Source: Talaromyces rugulosus (Eukaryota > Ascomycota > Eurotiomycetes > Eurotiales > Trichocomaceae). From it: a stretch of 64,000 nucleotides of DNA. A model generated the notes under the pieces. It did no database searches and was not told the origin of the DNA. It worked only from the letters and a program-made list of their open reading frames with translations. The position numbers were made by a program, and so were the translations under genes. Shown here one piece after another: positions 1-10,923 of the stretch. The stretch is taken from assembly GCF_013368755.1 (NCBI RefSeq), contig NC_049565.1:434001-498000 (forward strand), read 5' to 3'. The number at the start of each line of letters is the position of its first letter. The first letter of the stretch is position 1.

Positions 1-1180
1 GCCTTCAAATGTTGAGCCCTCTACAAAACGGAATTCCGAGGCTCTAGAAGGTTTATAGTGTAAAGTTGGAGTTCTCCCCGCTTTGGCAAGGAGGTATACG
101 GCAACGGCAAAACTATTTTGCGACGTATGTTTACTGTCCAGGCTTCCTATCTCCATTTCGTTCCTCCCATGCTAAAATGTCTCCCAAATTGATCCAATAA
201 TCGATGCAAAAATAAATTAACAAAATTATATATTTATAAGTCTATAGGTGTTGCCAGTAATAGAGCAGCGAAGAACCACGTGTGGTGTGGTTCCAGGATA
301 GAAAAGATACGGGTATATAAAAAGGAGCGGTTAACGGTTCAAAGAAACCAGAACCTCCCCGCACCATGAAGAGGCATGAGAACCACCAGTGGCATTAACA
401 GGACAGCTGGAGATTGCATGCTTAGTACTTATGGACGCCCGCAATTCTACCAGGACGCTCATGCATTGGTTGTGGGCAGGAACTTGGCTTAGTGAATTCA
501 ATATTATTAATAGTACGCACTAGGGTGGGTGTCGTATGACATCACAGAAGCCCCAGCCAAGATTTCAATGTTGGTGGATCGGCATGTCCTACATGATGGA
601 AAATTCCTAGATTGTTTCCCTCCATACTGGGAATGCTCAATAAGTCAAAATTGAATTAAAATAGCTGTTTGGTGAGCAGAGGCGTAATGTACTTACCGAC
701 CAATCAATGCTAGGATAACAAGATGTTTGCTCGTATGTAGCCGCAACTCGAGTATGGTATGACTAGGGACATACCAAAATGAGAAATCCCGAAACCCCAG
801 CTCGGGATATCCAAATATGGCAATTCCAGGGGAGGGAGAGGGGATGTTTAATATCCTCCGTGTTTTTCGCCGAACCAGTTGGCGTATGCGTCGCGTGGCG
901 ATATGTGGAGAGCCCCGCGTCTTAGTCTGCTCAACTTCTATTACTATACGTCGAACAAAGAGGAAATTACAAACGGCCCTGGTCAGTAAATCAAATATCT
1001 GGTTCAAATGCAGCCACCCACCCCGGTCCAGTCCTGTATAAATCTATTGATTCCGTCAACCTACGGACTAGTGTATCCCGTTCTTTTTAAAACCCTATCT
1101 TGCACTCCCTATTTACCTGGTCTCCCTCATTCTCCTAACAAAGAGAGCGAATCGGCGATCATCCGTAGTGAATAATCGAC
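1..1180. other. intergenic, upstream of first transporter
   Basis: No convincing coding sequence is seen. The two short open frames here (both about 70-100 codons) overlap on opposite strands, have no recognisable domain and no splice context. A CCCCGG hexamer at 1021-1026 (reverse complement CCGGGG) fits the SYGGRG carbon-catabolite repressor (CreA) consensus and lies about 155 bp before the transporter start. Such hexamers are frequent by chance, so this is only suggestive. Confidence 0.5.
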
Positions 1181-2996
1181 ATGGCGGGCAAAAAGTATAT
1201 GGGCCTGCAGGGCACGAACTTGCAAATTGCTATCGGGTTTCTGGCTGGCATGGACTTTCTCCTTTTTGGTTATGATCAAGGTGTCACCGGCGGTCTTTTA
1301 ACCCTCAAGTCATTCAGCTCGGTGTTCCCATCGATTACCGGTGCAAACGATGGAACTCGTCAAGGTGAGTGGAATGGATCCCCCACATTGTGCTCTGTAT
1401 GCTGATAGGAAGGTCTAGGTATCACCGTTGCTGCCTACAACTTGGGTTGTTTTGCTGGCTCAATTCCAACCATCTGGGTCGGGAACTGGCTGGGCCGTCG
1501 AAAAACCATCTTCATAGGCTCGTCGATCATGATCGTTGGTGCCATCCTGCAGTGCACGTCGTACAGTCTTGCTCAGTTGGTTGTAGGGCGATTGGTTACT
1601 GGCTTCGGTGAGTTCATTAACATATGGCATATATTATCTCATTATGGTTTTATGGCTAATTGATGTCAGGAAATGGGATGAATACTTCGACGGTACCCAC
1701 CTGGCAATCCGAGTGCTGCAAGTCTAACCGCCGTGGCCAGCTTGTCATGATCGAAGGTGCCATGATCACCCTGGGCATTACTATCAGTTACTGGATTGAC
1801 TTTGGTCTGCTCTTCGCCGATCCCAATCCAGTTGCCTGGCGATTCCCTCTCGCTTTCCAAATTTTCTTTGCCTTGATTATCGTCTCCTCCGTCATGTTCC
1901 TGCCTGAATCGCCCCGCTGGCTCATTCTTAAAGGAAAGGAAGACGAGGCGAGAGAGGCCCTGACGGCTTTGATGGCTCAACCAGCCGACTCGGAACTGAT
2001 TAAAACCGAGTTCACAGAGATTAAGGCCACCGTGCTCGAGATGTCCAAGGGTTCTTTCCGCGACTTATTCACCATGGGTCCGGATCGCCATTTCCACCGT
2101 GTAGTGCTGGCCTACGTCAATCAGATGTTCCAGCAAATTTCAGGTATGCAGTTTTTGTCTCGTGTCGCGGTAGAAGTAGTAACCGGTTTCTATCCTAGGT
2201 ATCAACTTGATTACGTACTATATTCCGGTCATCTTAGAACAACGACTGGGTATGGATCTCGTCACCTCGCGTATTGTCTCAGCTTGCAATGGGACCGAAT
2301 ACTTCCTCGCTTCGTGGGTTGCTGTGTTCACTATCGAGCAGTTTGGCCGCCGCACCTTGATGCTCTTCGGCGCTGCTGGCATGTCGATCTCCATGATTAT
2401 CTTAGCTATAACATCCAGTCTCCAAACACCAGGGGGAGATATCGCTGCAGCCGTTTTCCTTTTCGTATTTAATTCTTGCTTTGCAGTCGGATGGTTAGGC
2501 ATGACATGGCTGTACCCCGCTGAAATCGTACCGTTGAAGATTCGCGCTCCGGCCAATGCGCTTTCCACGTCAGCAAACTGGATCTTCAACTTTATGGTGG
2601 TCATGATCACTCCCGTAGCTTTCCAGAACATCGGGTACCAGACGTACATTATTTTTGCCGTCATGTAAGTTTCATCTATACCCTTGCGTGATCTATGGAA
2701 TGCGCTAACATCCAGCTAGTAACGCGGCTATCTTCCCCGTCGTTTACTTCTTCTACCCAGAGACTACCCGCCGCTCTCTCGAAGAAATGGACCGTATCTT
2801 CCACAAGACTACTAATATTTTCAACGTAGTGCAGAAGGCCCATGATGAACCTCACATGTACGGCAAGAAGGGCGAGCTGCTGCGTGGTCTTGACGACGTG
2901 GAGGACGAAGCCATCCGTCGCGCCAGCGTTCTGAACCGTGATAGCGAGACGAACGAGAAAGACATCACTGGAACTACTGCTGATGAGAGAGAGTAA
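1181..2996 (+). CDS. MFS sugar porter, five exons
   Basis: Plasma-membrane sugar:proton symporter of the major facilitator superfamily. Exons 1181-1364, 1419-1607, 1670-2143, 2199-2664 and 2720-2996 join in phase to 529 aa, the normal size for fungal sugar porters. Family marks seen: GYDQGV near residue 30 in TM1, VGRLVTGFGNG near 117-127 before TM4/5, PESPRWL near 203 in the central loop, QQISG near 280 opening TM7, and PETTRRSLEEMD near 451 after TM12. All four introns are 54-62 nt with GT-AG ends. The C-terminal tail is long and charged, as in regulated transporters. The sugar specificity cannot be read from sequence. It is the first of three sugar porters in 10 kb, which fits an accessory nutrient-uptake block. 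Confidence 0.9.
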
Positions 2997-4437
2997 ACCT
3001 CTCCCTTGTGTGCAGTAAATTAATACTTAAATACTTAACTGGTTGGTGATTGGATCGGTGGAACATGGCATATACCCATGCAGATTTGCTTAGACTTTCC
3101 TGTGGAGTAGGAACCGCGTAAATGATTTCCCGTTCGTCTACGTGAAGTATTGTTTTATTTACTTGGATTTATTATTTAGCTATCTTCGTTCCCTAGGTAA
3201 TCATTTCATCTGTGTTGTTATTCCCAGCGGTAATGGTCAATATGACGGTGCATTAAGGTCCACTACTACGCGTCGAATGGCTCCACGACGCAGATCTAGA
3301 CAGACCGTGTCATTTGTTAAGCTCTCACTCACGTGTAGAAGAAATGGGAGAGGATAGGAAACAGTGATGGTGAGACATAGAGAAACGAGAAAGCGGACAC
3401 GAGGGCGATCCATGAGATGGCGACCTTGGCGCAACAGCTAGACTTCTGGTCTCCGGCCATTAAATAGTTGATCAAGCAGTCTTCTGGTATGCAGGTTGCC
3501 CAATACATCCTACTAGAGGCTGGGCGCAGGGCCACTTTAATACCATGCTGATGTCTTCGTCTGGAGTATTATGGGATATTTCTTGAGGGCAACTCCTCAT
3601 GAGTGTCCTTCACCCCTGGAACACCAGGAGCAGGATTTGGACTCCCAGACATCAACACGCAAACCCCGCGGACCATGCGAGCGTGGAAACAGTATCGACC
3701 TAATATATGAGACATTATATCTATTTTGATTTCTTTAGACAGCTGGCAGAATTTTATGCCGCTGCAGTTCATACAAATTCAGTACCGCATCTATCCTATC
3801 ATATGGACATTTCTAGGTTGCCTCTGTTCGTGCCTGATCCCGTCATACCCTAAGTTTCGTTTATGTTTCACGAAGTTACTGGTGATAATCTTTCCTTTCG
3901 AGAAACTAGTCACCGACAAATGTAAAAACACTTTAGAAATATTCTCCAATGTCAACAATAATAGGCTGCATGCTTTCCCACCCCACAGTTATTCAATCTT
4001 CCCCGCATTTCCCTCCGGATATTCCACGGCCGATCTCCGCTCGGACTTGCTCCGATGCGCTGTCAATCTATTTCCCCAGAGTCTGATTCCCACCTGCAAC
4101 CATTATTGTTTACCGAGGTGAGCCTACTTAGACTATGCCGATTAAGGCCACCAAATATACAGTGGTGTCGGTCATTTTCCGGGGTTTAGGCCCTCAAGGC
4201 TAGTACATAGGCGCAAGCCTGCCAACGTCCATAGGCGGAATAACCCCCCTGAGGATTCGGCCGATAGATTTATGTACTTACCAATAGAAAACTCCAATTC
4301 TGATTTGGGGTTATATCTTGAGGCTAGTGTATAAATTAATAGATAATGGCCATGGTCCCTTGGCATCAGAACATCAGATCGTCCGGATTTCATGCGATAT
4401 TGCCCAATCCGATAGCGTCTCCATTTGGTACAGCAAA
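2997..4437. other. intergenic between two transporters
   Basis: No gene is supported in 1.4 kb. Short open frames on both strands (for example 3726-4121 and 3569-3772) have no domain, no splice context and no codon pattern like the neighbours. An open frame runs upstream of the next transporter from 4318, but it lacks an ATG before 4438. Confidence 0.5.
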
Positions 4438-6015
4438 ATGGGTACACCTTCATTTTTGGGCCTCAAGGGTCAGCCCCTTGTCTATGTAGTCACATTTTGT
4501 TGCTCAATAGGATTTCTCCTCTTTGGCTATGATCTCGGCTTCATGGGCGGCCTGACAACGTCTCCCGAGTTTCTCTCGACCTTCGGAAACCCAAATGCCT
4601 CACTTCTTGCTTTTATGGTGGCATCGTACGAAGTCGGAGCAATGTTTGGTGCCCTATACTGTTTAATCAGTGGTGACCGCTGGGGTCGCAAGCCCAACAA
4701 CTTTGCCGGGGCAGTCATTGTTACCATTGGCGCCATCCTGCAGACTACATCGTTTGGGCTGGCACAATTTTTGGTGGCAAGGCTAGTTGCCGGTTTTGGA
4801 CTTGGTATGATGACAACAGTCATTCCAATCTGGCTTTCAGAATGTACCACTCCCACGTCTCGGGGGCGTATGATGGCAATGCAGCTATCAAACTTGATTA
4901 TGGGCTTGATCATTGCCAACTGGCTCGACTACGGCATGTCCTTTCATCCGGGCTCGGTGCAGTGGCGTGTACCTTGCGCTTTCCAAATTGCCTTTCCCCT
5001 GATACTTTTTGTTATGCTTCCCTTTCTACCCGAATCACCGCGTTGGCTCGCGGCTGCTGGCCATGTACCACGTGCCAAATATGCGCTTGCGGCACTTCGA
5101 GGGAAAGAAATCGACAGTGTCGATGTTGTTGAAGAATTGAAACAGATTGAATACGCTATTGCTATCGAAGCCGAGGAAGTTGGGTCCTGGAGCGACGTGT
5201 TTAAAGACGGCGGAATCAGCGGCTGGACTCGTGTGCTTATTGGCTTTTCAGCAAACTTTTTCCAGCAACTTTCCGGTGTCAACGTTATGTCCTCTCTTGG
5301 ACCGTATATTTTTCAAAACTCCATTGGCATGAGTCGTTACGATGCCATGCTGGTATCCGGTGGACTCCAAATCTGGTACTTTCTAAGCAGCTTTGTACCC
5401 TGGTACGCGATCGATCGAGTTGGGAGACGCAAGTTATTCATGATAGGTAGTGCCGGAATGGGTACATGCATGATGTTATCTGCAATTTTTGTGGGTATTG
5501 GCACCAAGAAGCTCGGCTACGCTGCCGCTGTCGTTCTGTATCTTTTTCACAGTTTCTTCACGCTGGGCTGGCAATCCAACATGTGGATTTATCCCAGCGA
5601 GTTGCTACCTCTGAAATTACGTCTTCGTGGTGGAGCTTTTGCGGTGGTATCACAATGGCTATTCACATTTCTCGTCGTCGAGATTACGCCACCGATGATC
5701 ACGAATATCGGCTACAAAAGCTACATTGTGTTTGCAGTTATCAACTTCTTCACTATTCCGATTGTATACTTTTGCTTCCCCGAGACGAGCAAGTTGCCTT
5801 TGGAGGCGGTTGATTTACTGTTTGCTGATAGGGACGGCAAAAGACCAAGCATTTTGCGCGTCGTCAAGGACTCAACTAATAAGGAGTTTATGAACAATTT
5901 GACGAAAGAGCTTGCTGAAAGGGCGGACCAAAGGGCTGAAAACGAGGGGATAGTCAATTCCGCCAAAGGAAAAACCATCGAACTGGAGAATGTTGATTTG
6001 GAAGGCAAGGATTAA
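4438..6015 (+). CDS. MFS sugar porter, single exon
   Basis: Sugar transporter of the major facilitator superfamily, 525 aa, with no intron, unlike the neighbouring paralogue. The ATG at 4438 is preferred: the frame is open back to 4318 but contains no earlier ATG, and GYDLGF then falls at residues 30-35 as in other sugar porters. Other marks are VARLVAGFGLGM before TM4/5, PESPRWL near 197, QQLSG starting TM7, WIYPSELLPLKLR in TM10, and PETSK near 447. The protein ends in a charged tail. It is only loosely similar to the 1181-2996 transporter, so this is not a recent tandem duplicate. A 14-nt A run follows the stop at 6057-6070. Substrate unknown. Confidence 0.92.
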   Translation: MGTPSFLGLKGQPLVYVVTFCCSIGFLLFGYDLGFMGGLTTSPEFLSTFGNPNASLLAFMVASYEVGAMFGALYCLISGDRWGRKPNNFAGAVIVTIGAILQTTSFGLAQFLVARLVAGFGLGMMTTVIPIWLSECTTPTSRGRMMAMQLSNLIMGLIIANWLDYGMSFHPGSVQWRVPCAFQIAFPLILFVMLPFLPESPRWLAAAGHVPRAKYALAALRGKEIDSVDVVEELKQIEYAIAIEAEEVGSWSDVFKDGGISGWTRVLIGFSANFFQQLSGVNVMSSLGPYIFQNSIGMSRYDAMLVSGGLQIWYFLSSFVPWYAIDRVGRRKLFMIGSAGMGTCMMLSAIFVGIGTKKLGYAAAVVLYLFHSFFTLGWQSNMWIYPSELLPLKLRLRGGAFAVVSQWLFTFLVVEITPPMITNIGYKSYIVFAVINFFTIPIVYFCFPETSKLPLEAVDLLFADRDGKRPSILRVVKDSTNKEFMNNLTKELAERADQRAENEGIVNSAKGKTIELENVDLEGKD

Positions 6016-6136
6016 TTCGGCCTGTCTTTCATGCGTTGCAGGAGATTAGAAAATGAAAAAAAAAAAAAAATTTTAGACTTGAGTTTGTGAATATTATGTG
6101 GCTAACAAACTATGTACTGAAAAATTGTCTATTCAA

Positions 6137-6901
6137 TCAAATCAGGATACCACCCCCATCCGTTGTCACGGTAGACCCGGTTGCATTCGTGTCCCTGAGC
6201 AGATAGATATAGGACTCTGCTACCTCAGCTGCCGACGCAACCTTGTCCTGGAAAGAAATCTTCTTAAGCATTTCCATTGTGTCCTTCCTCTCCTCTACCG
6301 TCCCCCACAGATCTGTATCTACTCCGCCGGGCAAGACGAGATTAACTCGAATCGGCTTCAAGTCGAGAGCCAGGTTCTTGGTCATTCCTTCGAGACCAGC
6401 CATATACCCAGCAGCAATTGACCAGCCCGGAGATGGCTTTCTTGCGATCGTGCCACCAGTAAGTGTGAAACTAGACGTATAGCTTTGCTTTAAGAAGCGA
6501 GGAGCGAGCTTCCCAACTAGCAGAGGGCCAACAAAACGGACTTTCCCAGCGTCGTGGATAAAGTCATGATCAATATCCGTTAAAGCCTTGATGGGAAGTG
6601 CATCGCCTGCAGTAAAGACGATGTGGTCGAGAAGCTGGCCTCCGTTGGCGGCGACGACCTGGGTCAGGAGCTTCTCGAGGTTGGACTCGGCTTGGGCGGA
6701 TTTGAGATCGCAGGGGAAACCTTCAATGCGCCCATCGGGGAATTTCTCGCGAATAGAATTCACTGCGCTGGAGATGCGTGTTGGATTGGACGAGGATATG
6801 AAAACCCGTGTGTTCTGATCAAGAGCAAGCTGTGCAACAGCATGGCCGATTCCAGAGGAACCGCCAATGACCAGGACGGAATGATTTGAAATAGATGGCA
6901 T
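6137..6901 (-). CDS. atypical short-chain dehydrogenase/reductase
   Basis: Rossmann-fold SDR-type protein of 254 aa, one exon. The nucleotide-binding glycine motif GGSSGIG is at residues 13-19, and an NAxG-like position reads TAGD near residue 97. In the usual catalytic segment the tyrosine is present in AAGYMAGL, but the residue four places on is leucine, not the lysine of YxxxK; the catalytic serine position is also not obvious. A PGGVDTDLWG segment follows as in normal SDRs. A fungal SDR subfamily with this degenerate segment is known to me, but whether it still reduces substrates is unclear. It lies convergently after the transporter at 4438-6015 and could act on an imported compound, but nothing in sequence shows this. 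Confidence 0.85.
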   Translation of the reverse strand: MPSISNHSVLVIGGSSGIGHAVAQLALDQNTRVFISSSNPTRISSAVNSIREKFPDGRIEGFPCDLKSAQAESNLEKLLTQVVAANGGQLLDHIVFTAGDALPIKALTDIDHDFIHDAGKVRFVGPLLVGKLAPRFLKQSYTSSFTLTGGTIARKPSPGWSIAAGYMAGLEGMTKNLALDLKPIRVNLVLPGGVDTDLWGTVEERKDTMEMLKKISFQDKVASAAEVAESYIYLLRDTNATGSTVTTDGGGILI

Positions 6902-7657
6902 GTCTTTTTATTTGAAGGGGTTTCTGTTATTTCGATACCCAAAGGAATATTGAATTTCTATAAGAAGCGAGTGCGCATGTTTCACAGTTCCTGGGTATAT
7001 CCATGATGCCGTCTTTAAATAACACGGACGCTGCATCTTATCCCACTCGGTAGTGGGATATTGATTAATATTCAAAAAGCCTGAATTCATGTTTGATCTG
7101 GTCTGTGGTCAAAGCTGGCGGGGCGTTCATCCGAAACGGTCAGAAATCCGGCGTTTAGGGCTAATTATCTCCGGGAACCCGTTTCTGCATCCTATCAGGA
7201 ATCACTGTTAGGTCACTAGCCAGCCATGTTATTTCATGCCGCGTTGAAGTATACCTAGGGACCGGTTATAGACTATACTGAAGCCGATGTTTATTTCCGA
7301 GTCATGGGATATTGACCTGTATCTCCGTAGACATTCCACTAATTCGATAGCAAAGGTGATGCCACATTTAAAAGAGTTTACACTATCTTGCAAAACCGCC
7401 GTCCGCATCAAAAGCTGTTTCAGGATCCCCAAGCCCTAATACCAAGATGCGTTAAACCTCTTTTGACATTTATCTGAGATTATTTGATATAAGGATTGTA
7501 TGTAAGCGGTATTATTAATATACTCAAGAAATTTCCCCATGTTTTCCCATCACGTTCAAATATACTGAAATTGGAGTAAAATACCAACCACGGGAACGAA
7601 CGCACGTAAGAAGCCATAGGAAATAGGGGAAATTGAAAAGAGTACACGAACTGTTTT
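6902..7657. other. intergenic
   Basis: About 750 bp between the SDR start and the stop of the kinase-like gene. It is AT-rich and holds no supported gene. It should contain the SDR promoter and the 3' region of the kinase-like gene. Confidence 0.5.
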
Positions 7658-8794
7658 TCATGAACCTATTAAATTAAGCTTGGCATACTGATCTACAAAC
7701 TCATCAAACAGCTTGTTTAGTCCGAGCAGGTCCAAAGGGTTCTTGTCACCTTGTGTATCCATGAAGCAAAGCATGTTATGCATGTCAAAAGCGATGGCCA
7801 ACAGGTATCCATACTCAGATTCCAAAAACACCTGATCCCCGGTATCCGAATCACCAGTCAGTTTGTTCCACTGTCCGGCATACTCGTCACAGAAATGTCT
7901 CTTCTCCTCCTCAGTATATTTCCTGCAATCTGCTATCCTGCTCTCCTCGTCAAACCATTTGAACATCTTTTGCATAAAGTGGCCACCGATGTCAAATGCT
8001 CGGTAGTTCTGCATCACGAACTCGAAGTCAATTAGGGTGACTTTGCTCACCCCTTCCTTTGCATCATTTTTCACCATCACGTTCATGAATTGGACGTCAT
8101 GAATGCACCATCCTGTCTTTCCTCCTATGGATTCAAGCTTCTCCACCACATTTCTCAGCCTCCTCCCATAGTCGTAGTCAACTAGTCTGTCGATACTGAC
8201 ACCTCCTTCTTTCCCTAGTGCCTTCAGCTTGTCCATCTTGTGGTAATTCCGGAGTCCATTGATGACGGCCTCATAGTATGATTTCACGGCCCTTTTCTCT
8301 AGTGACGTCTTCAAGACATGAAACATTGCCAGCCCTTTAGCAACATCCGCTCGGATGATCGAATTCTCAACATCCTCCGGTTCCAGGTTACGTGCATCCA
8401 GGAGCTCCTCGACTCTCCCGAGTGTGCCATCCTGTGTCTTGAAGAATCCATAAACTTCGGCTCCCAGCCCCGTTCGGCCGTACTCGTGGCAGAAAAGTGC
8501 TTCTTCATGCCTGGTCGGAGCCAGAGACTTGAAGATTTCGAGGCAATCCCCCGCGTCATTGTGAAATTTAATGAACACCTTCAAGGTCTCAGTAGGTGTG
8601 CCAGTAGCGGGCTTCGGTCGCTCCACGGGACAGTGGGCGTTGGCAAACGATGCATGGTATGACACAGTTAGGGTCTCTGGATCCACATATGGCCATTCTT
8701 TCGTAAGGAATGTGCCGATAATGTCCCTTACGTTCTTTTTAGTCGGTACTTTGTCTTTCGGAAGAGTCACAGCAACGGGAGTCAATGTGGCCAT
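7658..8794 (-). CDS. choline/ethanolamine kinase-like protein
   Basis: Protein-kinase-fold small-molecule kinase related to choline/ethanolamine kinases, 378 aa. The ATG at 8794 gives MATLTPVAVTLPKD; the open frame continues upstream without another ATG. Conserved parts: an ATP-binding N lobe, the catalytic-loop equivalent HDVQFMNV near residue 230 with Asp and Asn spaced as in HNDxxxxN, and the Mg-binding choline-kinase signature IDFEF..QNYRAFDIGGHF near 255-275. The catalytic loop has Ile-His-Asp where the family usually has His-Asn-Asp. The protein is shorter than typical fungal choline kinases, so it may be a paralogue acting on another amino alcohol. No intron is seen. It sits alone among transporter genes. 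Confidence 0.85.
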   Translation of the reverse strand: MATLTPVAVTLPKDKVPTKKNVRDIIGTFLTKEWPYVDPETLTVSYHASFANAHCPVERPKPATGTPTETLKVFIKFHNDAGDCLEIFKSLAPTRHEEALFCHEYGRTGLGAEVYGFFKTQDGTLGRVEELLDARNLEPEDVENSIIRADVAKGLAMFHVLKTSLEKRAVKSYYEAVINGLRNYHKMDKLKALGKEGGVSIDRLVDYDYGRRLRNVVEKLESIGGKTGWCIHDVQFMNVMVKNDAKEGVSKVTLIDFEFVMQNYRAFDIGGHFMQKMFKWFDEESRIADCRKYTEEEKRHFCDEYAGQWNKLTGDSDTGDQVFLESEYGYLLAIAFDMHNMLCFMDTQGDKNPLDLLGLNKLFDEFVDQYAKLNLIGS

Positions 8795-9244
8795 CTTGCT
8801 TTGAGTAAAGAAGAAAAGAAGTGGCCAGAAAAAAAAATGATCTATCAGCAATTCGTTTTAAAATCACAACCCCTCTTGTGTCTTTACCAGTGCTTAGTCA
8901 CAGAAATAATTGAGCAGAATCGATATTTATGGCTAGATCTTCCCCCATTGGCTGTTGGAAATGACCCAGGATGACTCATACCTTATTTCAACAGAGACCA
9001 AGTTTAGTTCAACATTGGTTGTCGATATGCATCTTACCATGAAATTTATAAGATTTCTACAGGCTAGGAAACATAATCAGGCGTTTAGCATGACAGTTAT
9101 TTGATGAATTTACGCTAGTTGATACATCAACTAGTACTTATCAATTGCAACATTGGACATTGGACTTTTCTACGAGGACTATGAGTTAATATAAAATCAT
9201 CAGGATCAATTGTACACGTAATCTACATGCATATAAAATACACT
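8795..9244. other. intergenic
   Basis: AT-rich 450 bp upstream of the kinase-like gene and downstream of the next transporter. No feature is supported. Confidence 0.5.
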
Positions 9245-10923
9245 CTAGACAGACAAACTGCTCATCTGACTTCTGGCCAAAGCAATAGCTTCTCTGACCA
9301 TTTCACTTTCTTCAGTACCCTGGGTATCGCCAAACAAATCATCAATTTCCTCCAGAGTCTTTCCACTCGTTTCGGGAACCAAGAAGAACGCCCAAATGCC
9401 AGCCAGGAAACACCACACGGCGAAGAAGATATATGTTCGATATCCGCAACTAGCCATCATGGGGGGAGTAATCACTCCAATAATGAAATTGGACAACCAA
9501 TTTACGCAAGTTGACAAAGCCACACCCTTGGACCGTAACGTAGTAGGGAATACTTCGGATGGGAGCGCCCAGCCCAGCGGGGAATATGAGACACCGAAAA
9601 CGAGAATGAAGCAAAAGGCCATGGCGACACAGGCCCATCCAGCTGCCATATGAGAAGGCCAGTCGTCAGAATACAAACCGGACAAAATCGCGATGACGAT
9701 ATAGCACACACATGACCCAAAGGCGCCAAAGACAGCGAGAGGCCGGCGTCCAGCTTGGTCAATAATCATGAAGCACACTGCCACCGCTACCAACTGAAGC
9801 GTATTAAATATGCCTGACATAACCAAAGACATCTCATCCGACTGTCCCAAAGATCTGAATAGCGTGGGAGCATAATAAATGAAGGCGTTTACCCCTATAA
9901 ATTGTTGGAAGAAGGAAACGCCGCACCCGACCACAGTTCGACGCCAGTTCTTGAACAAATCAATCCAAGCATTCACTTCTCGCTGATACGCTGAAGCGCC
10001 AGGGTATCTTTTCTCCTGTAGTAGTTTTTCAAGCTCAAGCTCAGCGACAATGCCTTCGTACTCTGCACAGACCCGGTCATCGGTAGCTGGAAGGCCTCGT
10101 AGTTTCGTTAAACTCGCCAAAGATTCTTGTCGGCGACCTACCATAGCGAGCCACCGGGGAGAGTAAGGAAATAGGTGAATTCCGAATCCCAGAATTGTAG
10201 CACAGACCATTTGCAGGCCTATCGGAAGCCTGAAAGAAATTTCACCAGCCATATATCTTGTGCCGAATGTAATCCAATATGCAATAACCACGCCGGATAC
10301 AATAGAGATGGACTCAAGAACCAGTAAAGTTCCTCTCAAATTGGGAGGAGAGATCTCGGATATATAGAGAGGCGCAGCCTATATTAAAGACGTCGATTAA
10401 TAAAATATATCTAAACCATGCATGGGACACCAGTGAAACTCACCATTGCCAGGGTACCAACACCAATCCCCCCGATAGCTCTCCCTGCAACTAACATGCC
10501 GTAGTTCTGAGCAGCCGTCTGAATAATGGCGCCAATGTCAAATATAACCACGACACACGTTAAAGCCCACTTGCGTGAGATCTTGTCAACGAGATACGGC
10601 ATGAATAAACAGCCTATAAATGCCCCTAGGAGCAACATTCCAGTCATGAAGCCGGTGCCAAAGGCAGTTTCAGCTGGCGGGAACGTGTTGTGAAATTGGT
10701 CCATGACATTGATGATAGACATCACGCCCTGGTCGTAACCAAATGAAAACCCGCCGAGCGATGCCAGAGATGCGGCACCAAGGACATATCCGGAGGAGAA
10801 TAGACCACGAACTCCGCTAGGGCCGTATTCAACTGGAGGGGCTAGAAGCCCAGGAGTGATAGCAGTGTGTTCCTCATGCTCAGCATGTGCAGAGGGAAAT
10901 GGTTTCTTGATGTCCTCATCCAT
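9245..10923 (-). CDS. MFS sugar porter, two exons
   Basis: Sugar transporter of the major facilitator superfamily. Exons on the minus strand are 10923-10444 and 10378-9245; the 65-nt intron begins GTGAGT and ends TATAG, giving 537 aa. Marks: SFGYDQGVMS in TM1, VAGRAIGGIGVGTLAM at the exon junction, then AAPLYISEISPPNLRG directly after it, which is the classic fungal sugar-porter loop. YSPRWLAM stands in place of PESPRWL. FQQFIGVNAFIYY occurs in TM7, which resembles quinate and hexose transporter types, and PETSGKTLEEID follows TM12. The N-terminus carries a 45-residue acidic cytosolic extension. Substrate not determinable. Confidence 0.9.

Noticed and set aside
1181..10923. Sugar-utilisation cluster formed by the three transporters, the SDR and the kinase-like gene
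   Set aside because: The transporters are diverged, no glycosidase or regulator is present, and the kinase-like gene belongs to the choline-kinase group, so grouping may be incidental.
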